Shown here in pieces: positions 9,139-15,765 of a stretch of DNA of 64,000 nt; the stretch's first letter is position 1; each line of letters begins with the position of its first letter. A program made the position numbers and the translations under genes. The notes below the pieces were generated by a model. The model saw nothing but the letters and a program-made list of their open reading frames with translations. It did not search any database and had not been told where the DNA came from. Source of the DNA: Marinobacter shengliensis (GTDB taxonomy: Bacteria; Pseudomonadota; Gammaproteobacteria; Pseudomonadales; Oleiphilaceae); the NCBI RefSeq assembly GCF_003007715.1, contig NZ_PXNO01000027.1, positions 1,054,001 to 1,118,000 on the forward strand. Reading direction: 5' to 3'.

Positions 9139-9837
9139 ATGACAGTGAAAATCAGCAACAAGATTGTCGGCTACCGAGTCAAGAAAGCCGACACCGAAAC
9201 CCCGAACGAGCACCAGGCACCGGTGATAGCTGAAACCAAGCCGGTAGAGATGAACGAAAACATCGAACGGCCGGATTTCTTGCTGGGCACCACCTACAAG
9301 ATCAAACCGCCGGTGGCCGAGCATGCGATGTACATTACCATCAATGACATCCTGCTGAACGAAGACACCGACCACGAAAGCCGGCAGCCGTACGAAGTGT
9401 TCATCAACTCCAAATCCATGGAACACTTCCAGTGGGTTATCGCCCTCACCCGCGTAATCTCTGCGGTATTCCGCAAAGGCGGCGACGTAACCTTCCTGGT
9501 GGAAGAGCTGCGCAGCGTGTACGACCCCAACGGCGGCTACTTCAAGAAAGGCGGTGTGTTCATGCCCTCACTGGTTGCCGAAATCGGCGCCGTGATCGAG
9601 AAGCACCTGAAGGCCATTGGCCTGCTGGAAAGCGACGAGCTGAGTGAAACCACCAAGCGCATCCTCGCCGAGAAACGCGCCGAGTTTGAAGCCAGCCAAA
9701 ACAAAGCCACCAACGACGACAGTGGCAGCGACTACCCCGCCAACGCCACCATGTGCGGCAAGTGCAACACCAAAGCGGTGATTGTGATGGACGGGTGCGC
9801 TACCTGCCTGTCTTGCGGCGACAGCAAGTGCGGTTGA
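9139..9837 (+). CDS. Class II ribonucleotide reductase, C-terminal subunit NrdJb
   Basis: The 232-residue protein completes the split reductase. Its central part (DILLNEDTDHESRQPYEVFINSKSMEHFQWVIALTRVISAVFRKGGD) matches the TSCPD-type domain of class II reductases. The last 30 residues are cysteine-rich, beginning with MCGKC near residue 205 and ending CATCLSCGDSKCG, and should act as the swinging dithiol arm that re-reduces the active site of NrdJa. An ATG start with a nearby ribosome site 30 bases after nrdJa places it in the same transcript. An intrinsic terminator follows within 25 bases, and the accessory island begins just beyond. Confidence 0.9.
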   Translation: MTVKISNKIVGYRVKKADTETPNEHQAPVIAETKPVEMNENIERPDFLLGTTYKIKPPVAEHAMYITINDILLNEDTDHESRQPYEVFINSKSMEHFQWVIALTRVISAVFRKGGDVTFLVEELRSVYDPNGGYFKKGGVFMPSLVAEIGAVIEKHLKAIGLLESDELSETTKRILAEKRAEFEASQNKATNDDSGSDYPANATMCGKCNTKAVIVMDGCATCLSCGDSKCG

Positions 9838-9859
9838 GGTGATTGACCACTGAGTGACG

Positions 9860-9895
9860 AAAAGGCCTGGTTGCGGAAGCTGCCGGGCCTTTTTG
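9860..9895 (+). terminator. Terminator of nrdJab
   Basis: AAAAGGCC pairs with GGCCTTTT, extended by T-G and two G-C pairs, closing a 14-base loop and running into a T tract. It marks the end of the core region before the island. Confidence 0.8.
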
Positions 9896-9899
9896 TTGG

Positions 9900-10132
9900 T
9901 GGCAATGTTTGTGGTGCGTCGTTAGTCGTGAGAATGCGGCTGCGTTGATATTACTAAGTGGGATCTGGCTTGTTTGTTATTTGGGTTTGTAGTTACATGA
10001 TCTTTTAGGTTTTTTTGGCATCGATGGCCCGTAAGGTTGTTTTATCGATGCGTGATAATGAAGCAGTTCAATAATCGCAATAATTAAGGCTGCGGTCTAA
10101 TACGCTGTTACATCTAAAGGGAGATCGTACGA
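9900..10132. other. Left boundary of the accessory island, no gene
   Basis: No coding sequence is visible. The base composition falls compared with nrdJab, with T-rich runs. A GTTACAT box at 10107-10113, 20 bases before the first island gene, resembles a mutated attC/attI right box (GTTRRRY), but I see no complementary left arm. A promoter for the first gene must lie here or further upstream. Confidence 0.35.
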
Positions 10133-10453
10133 ATGGCATGGTATTGGTGGGTATTATTGGTGGTGGTTGGGTTTTTCGTGTTGGGTTACTACCAAGAAAA
10201 AATGAGAAGAGAGCGCCTTATGGAGAAGTATGGCGATGCTGAGCTTGTTGATCGGCTGATGAAGAAAATGTTTTGGCAAGGTCAGTCCGAAGAGCAGCTC
10301 ATGGATTCGCTGGGAAAGCCAGTAGATATTGACCAGAAGGTGCTAAAAACCAAAACTAAAGAAGTATGGAAGTACAACAAAACAGGAAAAGGCCGATATT
10401 CACTGAGAGTTACCCTGGAGAATGGCGAGGTCATTGGCTGGGATCAAAAATAA
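10133..10453 (+). CDS. Small membrane-anchored SmpA/OmlA-like protein
   Basis: The 106 residues consist of an N-terminal transmembrane helix (WYWWVLLVVVGFFVLGYY), a charged linker, and a C-terminal domain with the pattern MFWQGQSEEQLMDSLGKPVDIDQKV followed by KEVWKYN and a final GEVIGWDQK. This resembles the small alpha-beta fold of SmpA/OmlA/BamE-like proteins, where a GxP turn is followed by a W-Y strand. The ribosome site GGGAGAT is 7 bases before the ATG. The stop codon touches the TAAC box of an attC-like site, as in a gene cassette. Function unknown; probably an inner-membrane protein facing the cytoplasm or periplasm. Confidence 0.7.
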   Translation: MAWYWWVLLVVVGFFVLGYYQEKMRRERLMEKYGDAELVDRLMKKMFWQGQSEEQLMDSLGKPVDIDQKVLKTKTKEVWKYNKTGKGRYSLRVTLENGEVIGWDQK

Positions 10454-10495
10454 TATAACCAGGCTAGGCACGGCGACGCCTTTTTCGTTGCGGCT
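10453..10495 (+). repeat. Left half of a split attC-like site
   Basis: The box ATATAAC overlaps the stop region of the preceding gene and is followed by cAGGCT. The sequence TATAACnAGGCT is the exact complement of AGCCTnGTTATA at 10989-11000, so the two segments form the outer arms of one recombination site. Bases 10458-10495 also recur at 12824-12861 with 34 of 38 identical. The relic of an insertion sequence lies between the two halves. Confidence 0.55.
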
Positions 10496-10808
10496 GGGTA
10501 TCGCTGACAACATCTACCAGTCTGGCGACATTGTCACCGCCGACCGACCAGTGTCGTTCACCACGGAGAACAAGCGCCTGCCGAACTACACGGACTGGAT
10601 GAAGCACCGGGTCGACAGCCAACAGGGCAAAGAGATATACAGCCACCGAATGTCGGTGGTGGAGCCGGTGTTCGGCAACATCGGCACGAACAAACGGCTG
10701 AATCGCTTCAGCTTGCGAGGCAAGAAGAAGGTGCAAGGCCAGTGGCAGCTATACTGCCTCGTACACAACATTGAGAAGTTGGCGAATTACGGGCGGATGG
10801 TGGCGTAG
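10496..10808 (+). pseudogene. IS1182-like transposase remnant (C-terminal fragment)
   Basis: The translated end of this stretch reads NIYQSGDIVTADRPVSF, then NYTDWMKHRVDSQQGKEIYS, HRMSVVEPVFGNIGTNKRLN and RFSLRGKKKVQGQWQLYCLV, ending at GRMVA. This is the C-terminal DDE-domain portion of IS1182-family transposases (YSxRxxxVEPVFxNI...KRLxRFxLRG is their hallmark). Only about 100 of some 450-500 residues remain, with no intact start and no recognisable terminal repeats, so it is inactive. A frame is nominally open from 10422, but that start lies inside the previous gene. The relic is inserted inside an attC-like site. Confidence 0.75.
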
Positions 10809-10978
10809 TGCTGAGATCGGAAATCCCGGACGAGCACCTGTTGGAAACCAGCAATGCCAGCGCCAAGAGCCCCAAAAAGCCGAAGCGAATAGCTGAACAT
10901 CGAAATCACGGGAATCGGCCAGTTGATGGCCGCGATAAAAATTACAGGAATCAGGTGTTGGGAACGGCTCGAAATCGG
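10809..10978. other. Non-coding remainder of the inserted segment
   Basis: A stretch with no convincing gene between the transposase relic and the right half of the split attC-like site. Probably decayed insertion-sequence or cassette DNA. Confidence 0.4.
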
Positions 10979-11001
10979 TTTTTTCTACAGCCTCGTTATA
11001 A
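10979..11001 (+). repeat. Right half of the split attC-like site
   Basis: TTTTTTCTACAGCCTCGTTA (10979-10998) continues as GTTATAA. The same 20 bases occur exactly at 14041-14060, where they continue as GTTAGGC, a perfect attC right box (GTTRRRY). The next start codon is 33 bases downstream, as usual behind attC sites. Confidence 0.55.
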
Positions 11002-11034
11002 CAAAGCCGGAACTTAGGCTACGGAGAATCGGAA

Positions 11035-11850
11035 ATGAGGTGGTTTTTATCAGGCACTGCTGCAGTACTTTTAGTCGTTATTTCGGCGCTTTCCTATTTT
11101 GCCTATACTGCACAGCCAAGCTCCCAGTTTTTAACTGTCTTTCAGGTACTTGCCCCCAGCCTTGCAACAATATTAACGGCTGTCGTTGCTCTGATGATTT
11201 ACGCATCTCAACAAGCAACTCAGCGACTCTGGCTTGATGCAAAGCAGGAGGATGAGAAGGCGAGACTTGCCTCAACCATTTACAAAGAGATCAAGTCAGC
11301 TGAAAACGCCATAGAAAAAATAAGGGCGAAGAATGTCGAGAAGATTCAGCAGTATGGGCCAAACAGCTTTTCATTGATCAATGAAACAGCACCTCCAATT
11401 CTTCCATATGAATCATGGACAAAAAACAAACACCTATTTGTTGGAGCGTTATCTTCGGAGCATTTCGATACGATCGATCAGTCATTTGAGGCTGCTATTC
11501 AAGCTGAAGACTGCCGAGCCTGGGCTTTAGACCTCTTTCGGTATCAAGCACAAGAAAAAGCAAGAGCCAGGGTTGACGCGGTAAATTCGTTAACTAAAGA
11601 CCTAGTTGTCGAACGGCTGAGAGCTTCCAAAGGTTATCCTACCGTACCAGGTATTCTTGACGACGGGATTGACAATATTAAGGCCGCTTGCGAGAAAGAA
11701 TTCTACCGTTTGACCGGTTTACCGAGTGAGATCTTTGTTCCAAAAGAACTGTTTGATCGTGCAGAGCAGGCCCTCGAATCATTTAAACCTATTATCAATA
11801 CGCCTGCTGGACAGGCACTCAAACAGCTTTGTCGGATCTATTCGGCATAA
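11035..11850 (+). CDS. Membrane protein of unknown function
   Basis: A 271-residue protein that I do not recognise. Two hydrophobic helices (about residues 4-24 and 36-57) form an N-terminal hairpin, followed by a long mostly helical cytoplasmic part rich in Lys/Glu (KQEDEKARLASTIYKEIKSAENAIEKIRAKNVEKI). This two-helix plus cytoplasmic-coil layout is common in cassette-borne proteins. The ATG at 11035 follows a GGAGAATCGGAA ribosome site. Its stop TAA lies inside the GCATAAC box of the next attC-like site. Base composition is richer in A and T than nrdJab. Confidence 0.65.
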   Translation: MRWFLSGTAAVLLVVISALSYFAYTAQPSSQFLTVFQVLAPSLATILTAVVALMIYASQQATQRLWLDAKQEDEKARLASTIYKEIKSAENAIEKIRAKNVEKIQQYGPNSFSLINETAPPILPYESWTKNKHLFVGALSSEHFDTIDQSFEAAIQAEDCRAWALDLFRYQAQEKARARVDAVNSLTKDLVVERLRASKGYPTVPGILDDGIDNIKAACEKEFYRLTGLPSEIFVPKELFDRAEQALESFKPIINTPAGQALKQLCRIYSA

Positions 11851-11922
11851 CCACACAGAGACGCCCTTTCCATTGCGCCTTCGGCTCCATTGCAAGGAGC
11901 GCCCATGTTCCGAACGTTAAAT
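11845..11922 (+). repeat. attC-like recombination site
   Basis: 78 bases from GCATAAC (which contains the previous stop codon) to the consensus right box GTTAAAT at 11916-11922. The inner part can fold: GACGCCCTTTCCATTGCGCC pairs imperfectly with the segment ending GCAAGGAGCGCCC. A GTG start with ribosome site GGAGC follows only 13 bases after the right box. These three facts together are the usual geometry of an integron cassette junction. Confidence 0.55.
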
Positions 11923-11934
11923 GGAGCAATAATA

Positions 11935-12309
11935 GTGAAACCTCCACCAGTTGTGATTTTTTCGATGTTACTATTCGGCCTTCTCGCAATATTGGGGGTA
12001 GTGTCTGCAGTGAAATTGTTGCCTCTGGGCATCGGCGAGTTTGTTGCTGGTTCCAGCATTCCAGTAATTTTCGCCGTTTGCTTCTTTGGAGTTTTATTAA
12101 GAAAGGGGTGGGTAAGGATCTTTGGGGCTGCCACTATCTCACTTAATGCCCTCATTACGGCTTTTGTAACAGGATATTTTTCGAGCGATATAACTCTGCA
12201 TACCGCAATGGTAGTTGCAGCACTAGTTCTGCTTGAACTCTTGTGGGCATGCTGGTTTGGTATGGGAAATGCGTCGAAAGATTACTTTCATGGCGGTGTA
12301 AATGTTTAA
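11935..12309 (+). CDS. Small four-helix membrane protein, unknown
   Basis: I choose the GTG at 11935, preceded by GGAGCAATA; an earlier ATG at 11905 would lie inside the attC-like site. The product is 124 residues with about four transmembrane segments (VIFSMLLFGLLAILGVVSAV, FVAGSSIPVIFAVCFFGVLL, IFGAATISLNALITAFVTGYF, TAMVVAALVLLELLWACWF). No charged signature or known motif is present and I do not recognise a family. The stop codon TAA sits inside the next TAAC box, the mark of a cassette gene. Confidence 0.65.
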   Translation: MKPPPVVIFSMLLFGLLAILGVVSAVKLLPLGIGEFVAGSSIPVIFAVCFFGVLLRKGWVRIFGAATISLNALITAFVTGYFSSDITLHTAMVVAALVLLELLWACWFGMGNASKDYFHGGVNV

Positions 12310-12379
12310 CATAGTGTTTTACGCCGCCCCGTCATTTTGCTTCTCAAAAGGCGCGAATTTTTTAAAGTGAAAATTAGAT
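12304..12379 (+). repeat. attC-like recombination site
   Basis: Begins with GTTTAAC, a perfect RYYYAAC left box holding the upstream stop codon, and ends with ATTAGAT, one base off GTTRRRY, 6 bases before the next ATG. The inner stem ACGCCGCC / GGCGCG supports folding. The changed first base of the right box could make the site inactive. Confidence 0.5.
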
Positions 12380-12385
12380 TAAAGC

Positions 12386-12784
12386 ATGAACATTAAGAAT
12401 TTATTTATAGTTGGATTTGTATTATTAATTTCATCGTGTGCAAGTCGTCCAGATTTGCAAGAGCTTACAGGTGAATGGAAAGTTTGGGCCACTGAAGACG
12501 AAAGATTTGTTGGGTTATATTGCTTCCAAAATGGCCAGTACACTATTAGCTTCGCTGGACATTCAATGACTCATGATGTCAATACATTCAAAAAATTATC
12601 AAGTAAAGAATATATATTTGATTATGACGTTAAGAGCAGGAATATTAAGAAAAAAATAACGCTATCTGAAGGAAAAAATAAATTAGTGGAAACTATTGTC
12701 TCTATAGACTCAAAAACCGTTGATCCAGACTCGCCGTATGCTGCCACGACTACGGGCGTATTTCTGAATAAAAGTTGTGGATAA
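12386..12784 (+). CDS. Putative lipoprotein, unknown function
   Basis: The 132-residue product begins MNIKNLFIVGFVLLISSCAS, a short signal peptide with a lipobox-like LISSC, so it is probably lipid-anchored after Cys18. The mature part (LTGEWKVWATEDERFVGLYCFQNGQYTISF) looks like a small beta-rich domain. I recognise no family. The gene is strikingly AT-rich compared with the core genes and uses AT-ending codons, a sign of recent foreign origin. It lies between two attC-like sites, with the start 6 bases after one and the stop inside the other. Confidence 0.65.
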   Translation: MNIKNLFIVGFVLLISSCASRPDLQELTGEWKVWATEDERFVGLYCFQNGQYTISFAGHSMTHDVNTFKKLSSKEYIFDYDVKSRNIKKKITLSEGKNKLVETIVSIDSKTVDPDSPYAATTTGVFLNKSCG

Positions 12785-12918
12785 CGAATGTCTCGAACAA
12801 TCGTCAGCTCCTTCAAGGTTTTTACCAGGCCTGGTACGGCGACGGCTTTTTCGTTGCGGCTTCGCCTCCACCACAAAGCCGCGCGTGTTGAGCGGCGTTA
12901 AAACTACATGGGTTAAAT
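12779..12918 (+). repeat. attC-like recombination site (long)
   Basis: Left arm TAACgaATGT (12782-12791) mirrors right arm ACATggGTTA (12907-12916); the pairing continues inward through AAC...GCTC on the left and its partner GAGC...GTT on the right. The right box GTTAAAT (12912-12918) is consensus and abuts the next ATG. A central hairpin GCGGCTT / AAAGCCGC fits the usual attC tip. At 140 bases it is near the upper end for attC sites. It contains the 38-base repeat shared with 10458-10495. Confidence 0.6.
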
Positions 12919-13971
12919 ATGGCAAGTTTTCCGAAAATAGTTGACCGTGGAATTCATAGGTTGGTAACGAATACCCTTTCATTCGGCAAGTTGGTGCCTT
13001 CCAACCATGATATGGCACTTTATCGCAGGCCCAACGAAACTTATAAAGTAGTTGATTTACTGGAAAGAGAGTTGAGCCTCGACTTAGATGATGATCTGAT
13101 AAAAAAGATAGATTCTATAGTTTCGAAGCCTATAGTGTTAAGGTTTAGTTCTGATAGTAATTCAGCGGAAGATTTTTTTTGGGGAAATAAAGCTACTAAC
13201 AACCTTGTCCTAAAAAAAGTTTTATCGGCATTGGCATTTGGAGAACTTGAGTTTTGGGAGCGCGACTTGCCTCAAAACTCCCACGAGGAAAGGCTTACAG
13301 GGCATATTTTAAGTAAGATTTTCTCCTCAGTTCGCTTCTGTTCAGAATCCATTTCTGATTACTCAAAAGAAGTTTTCAAAAATGAGCTACCTATAGAGGT
13401 TTCCTATCACGATTTGTCGAAAAACAACAGAGAAAAAGTAACTGGCAGTGATTTTGGAGTTATATTACACACAAATTTTCCCGATCAAGAAGAATCAGTA
13501 ATGGGAGTGGCAATTCAAGCCAAGAAGCTGAAAGATAATTTATCATACCTGCCGATTGCTCAGGCAGATGCACAACTAAAGTTTGCTGGGACTGACGGGG
13601 CTTATTGTTGTTTTTACGATGTGGCTGATACGGGAGAGCGTCTTCCTCCCGCTGTTTTACGGAGCGAACCAATTGTTGGCCAATGTGAAAAAACTAAAAA
13701 CGACTATAAAGTGCAAAGAGAAATGGTGTCATCCTCAGGGTTGCCTTTGTCTTTGTTTCTTATATGGGTTCTAGAGGGCAAGTGCCCTTCCAAAAAGTTT
13801 GACAATATTAGGCAAGCTGCCAACTTTATGGTTACCGGTGAGGAAAGTGTTGAAAATTACCCAGGGCCGTCGAGAGTGCTCACTATTTCAATAGGAGGGA
13901 TGAGCTTTCGGCAAGAGTTGGATGATCTGAAGAATCTTTTTACAACTCGTGAGACAGGAAGTCCAGACTAA
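12919..13971 (+). CDS. Probable PD-(D/E)XK-fold nuclease, possible defence gene
   Basis: A 350-residue protein. The segment TGSDFGVILHTNF followed some 10 residues later by GVAIQAKK has the pattern GxDxG ... (V/I)QxK of Mrr-like PD-(D/E)XK nucleases, with D178, Q200 and K202 as the candidate metal and catalytic residues. A preceding helix carries E-E-R-L-T-G-H-I-L, often the first acidic position. No specificity or methylase domain is seen. The ATG directly abuts an attC right box and the stop falls in the next left box, so it is a cassette gene. AT-rich codon use supports acquisition. Nuclease activity and any anti-phage role are inference. Confidence 0.55.
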   Translation: MASFPKIVDRGIHRLVTNTLSFGKLVPSNHDMALYRRPNETYKVVDLLERELSLDLDDDLIKKIDSIVSKPIVLRFSSDSNSAEDFFWGNKATNNLVLKKVLSALAFGELEFWERDLPQNSHEERLTGHILSKIFSSVRFCSESISDYSKEVFKNELPIEVSYHDLSKNNREKVTGSDFGVILHTNFPDQEESVMGVAIQAKKLKDNLSYLPIAQADAQLKFAGTDGAYCCFYDVADTGERLPPAVLRSEPIVGQCEKTKNDYKVQREMVSSSGLPLSLFLIWVLEGKCPSKKFDNIRQAANFMVTGEESVENYPGPSRVLTISIGGMSFRQELDDLKNLFTTRETGSPD

Positions 13972-14063
13972 ACAATTTTTAAAAATGCATTACCGGGACC
14001 GTGGACTTCCCCGCTGCACCCTCGTAAAAAGGGGCGAGTTTTTTTTCTACAGCCTCGTTAGGC
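13967..14063 (+). repeat. attC-like recombination site
   Basis: From ACTAAAC, holding the upstream stop codon, to the perfect right box GTTAGGC at 14057-14063. The right part shares 20 exact bases with the split site at 10979-10998. Left-right complementarity of the outer arms is weak, so the left boundary is uncertain: its true partner may be the repeat at 12824-12861, whose outer bases match better. Confidence 0.5.
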
Positions 14064-14114
14064 AAAGACATTCAGAACCCGCCAACAGCCTGCAACCCGA
14101 GGAAAATTGGAAAC

Positions 14115-14690
14115 ATGGAAATACAATGTAAATGTGGAAAATTCCGGGCCAAACTCAGAGCCTTCCCCAACAACACACCGGGGCGCTTGGTTTGTTATTG
14201 CGATGATTGCCAGTCTTATCTGCATCACCTCAAACGTGATGATCTACTTGACGCCAATGGTGGCACAGAGGTAATTCCCGCATATCCCGCTGACGTTAAA
14301 ATTCTCAGCGGATTGGAGCACTTAAAATGCACGCGGTTGTCGCCTAACGGAATATTTCGCTTTTCCACTTCGTGCTGCAATACGCCCATTGTCAATACCC
14401 ATCCCAAAGAGCCGTGGGCGGGTTTTCTGCGCTGCGTGTACACTGCCGGAGTCGATCAAACGCTGGGGCCAGTTCGCAGTCGCATCATGGGTCGCTACGC
14501 AAAAGGAACACCGCCCGCTGGCACACCCGAAAAATTCAACTTGCGAGCGTTTGTAACCGTAATGCCGTTCATGCTTAAAGGTAAATTGCTCAAAAAATCC
14601 AAGCCATCTCCATTCTTTGCTGAGGATGGCGTAACCCCTATCGTCGACCCTCATATACTGAGTAAAGCGGAACGGAAGGCATCACTCTAA
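14115..14690 (+). CDS. DUF6151 / GFA-like zinc-binding protein
   Basis: The 191-residue protein opens with QCKCGKFRA, then VCYCDDCQSYLHHL and later FRFSTSCCNTPIVNTH, giving the C-x-C ... C-x2-C ... C-C arrangement of GFA (glutathione-dependent formaldehyde-activating enzyme)-like Mss4 folds. I believe this variant is DUF6151. Such proteins bind zinc, and their substrate is usually unknown. A ribosome site GAGGA lies 14 bases before ATG 14115, about 50 bases behind an attC-like right box. Its stop is followed by a minus-strand gene pair without a recognisable attC site. Confidence 0.75.
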   Translation: MEIQCKCGKFRAKLRAFPNNTPGRLVCYCDDCQSYLHHLKRDDLLDANGGTEVIPAYPADVKILSGLEHLKCTRLSPNGIFRFSTSCCNTPIVNTHPKEPWAGFLRCVYTAGVDQTLGPVRSRIMGRYAKGTPPAGTPEKFNLRAFVTVMPFMLKGKLLKKSKPSPFFAEDGVTPIVDPHILSKAERKASL

Positions 14691-14734
14691 TAATGGCCCT
14701 CTCTATCAGCCTAGTTGTCCAGCTGAAAGCCCCT

Positions 14735-15040
14735 CTAATTCCCAATCATCGGCGCAGACCACCATACTGGCTGAACCAATATTATAGGCATCAGGGCCAA
14801 AGCGATGCCCCAAAACACCACAGCCTTTGCCCTCCCCCGCTGATAGCAATATGACGCAGCCCATAACAATGCACTGACAACCAAAACAATCAGGTACAAA
14901 AATACTGCGTAAACCCCGACACCCTCCCCAGCAACAATGAACCGGCTGAAGATATAAAAGATCCACGCTTGCACGGTCGTAATCAGCAGTAACGCCGCCG
15001 GATACAGAGCTTTGCGCAGCATCAATATAATCATTACCAT
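14735..15040 (-). CDS. Small membrane protein, unknown
   Basis: The 101 residues form three to four hydrophobic helices (ALYPAALLLITTVQAWIFYIFSRF, VGVYAVFLYLIVLVVSALLWAASYC, AKAVVFWGIALALMPIILVQPVWW) separated by short basic loops such as YQRGRAK. I recognise no family. Its ATG overlaps the stop codon of the 50-codon gene upstream by 7 bases (ATGGTAATG arrangement), which argues that both are real and translated together. The pair is the only clear minus-strand unit in the 15-kb island. Confidence 0.6.
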   Translation of the reverse strand: MVMIILMLRKALYPAALLLITTVQAWIFYIFSRFIVAGEGVGVYAVFLYLIVLVVSALLWAASYCYQRGRAKAVVFWGIALALMPIILVQPVWWSAPMIGN

Positions 15041-15186
15041 ACTCCCAATTGGTAGAACTCCTCGGCTAGTTTGCGCCGTCGCTCATTTCCATCTCCAGAG
15101 GGATCAGCGTAATAGAAATGTCCTTCTGAATCCGGCATCTGGCTCGCAAGTAACGGCAATACCATGAAAAGCTCGATTGCGCCCAT
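15034..15186 (-). CDS. 50-residue protein, upstream partner of the membrane protein
   Basis: This short frame begins at ATG 15186 and encodes 50 residues: a hydrophobic start (MGAIELFMVLPLLASQ), then SEGHFYYADPSGDGNERRRK and LAEEFYQLGVW. The composition is protein-like, and its stop TAA lies within the start region of the next gene, indicating translational coupling. It is preceded by an in-frame stop, so the start could equally be a remnant of a longer gene cut at this point. No family is recognised. It lies within 50 bases of a truncated acetyltransferase on the other strand, so a recombination junction is near. Confidence 0.5.
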   Translation of the reverse strand: MGAIELFMVLPLLASQMPDSEGHFYYADPSGDGNERRRKLAEEFYQLGVW

Positions 15187-15231
15187 TCCGGCATAAATTG
15201 GGTCTCAAAGCTCTCCCATCAAGACATTCCG

Positions 15232-15705
15232 GTGCTCACCACAATGCTCAGTGATCCGGAAGTCATGAAGTTTTCCGTTCGTGGAGTTTGCGACGAAGAA
15301 GCTACCCGAAAGTTCGTTGATCGGTGCCTTGAGTGTTACGCCTCTCATGGAATCGGGCCATGGGCTCTGTATGAGAAAGAATCTGGCGAATTTATCGGCT
15401 TCTGTGGCGTTGGGCCGGAATTGGTTGGCGAGGTTGAAGAACTCAATCTGGGTTATCGCCTGGCGCGCAGGTTCTGGCATCATGGGTATGCGACAGAGGC
15501 TGTCAAAGGTGTTCTCCGGTATGCTTTCCAGCAAAAACACTGTGAGTCGGTCATTGTTATTATCGAGCCGGAGCATACAGCCTCCGTTAGGGTAACGGAG
15601 AAGGTTGGGTTCGGAGACTACGCGCTTCAAGAGTTTCATAACCGACTGGTGCGGGTGTATCGAATGACATGCGAAGATTGGGCATTGCACAACAAATTGT
15701 TGTAG
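15232..15705 (+). CDS. GNAT acetyltransferase, probably 5'-truncated
   Basis: The 157-residue product matches the RimJ/RimL-like GNAT family: LSDPEVMKFSVRGVCDEEATRKFVDRCL, the acetyl-CoA strand FIGFCGVGPE, NLGYRLARRFWHHGYATEAV with the pyrophosphate loop, and the closing EKVGFGDYA. The normal first strand (RLxLRPW) is missing: the frame opens at a stop just upstream (15193-15195) and only QDIP precedes the GTG codon. The gene therefore looks cut at about base 15200 and restarted at GTG 15232, with no good ribosome site. Activity is doubtful but the acetyl-CoA site remains. Confidence 0.7.
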   Translation: MLTTMLSDPEVMKFSVRGVCDEEATRKFVDRCLECYASHGIGPWALYEKESGEFIGFCGVGPELVGEVEELNLGYRLARRFWHHGYATEAVKGVLRYAFQQKHCESVIVIIEPEHTASVRVTEKVGFGDYALQEFHNRLVRVYRMTCEDWALHNKLL

Positions 15706-15765
15706 TGCGCCCATTACCACTGGTTTTGGGAGATAAGGACATCCGTAAACATTGCAGGAGGCATC

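Noticed and set aside
7369-9426. 685-codon open frame on the minus strand
   Set aside because: Antisense shadow of nrdJa/nrdJb, which have full catalytic motifs on the + strand.
9838-10132. Integron integrase gene or attI at the left end of the cassette region
   Set aside because: No open frame of adequate length and no tyrosine-recombinase motif; nrdJb and its terminator occupy the adjacent DNA.
14735-15186. Toxin-antitoxin module
   Set aside because: The overlapping small-gene pair suggests one, but the downstream product is a multi-helix membrane protein and the first shows no antitoxin or toxin motif.
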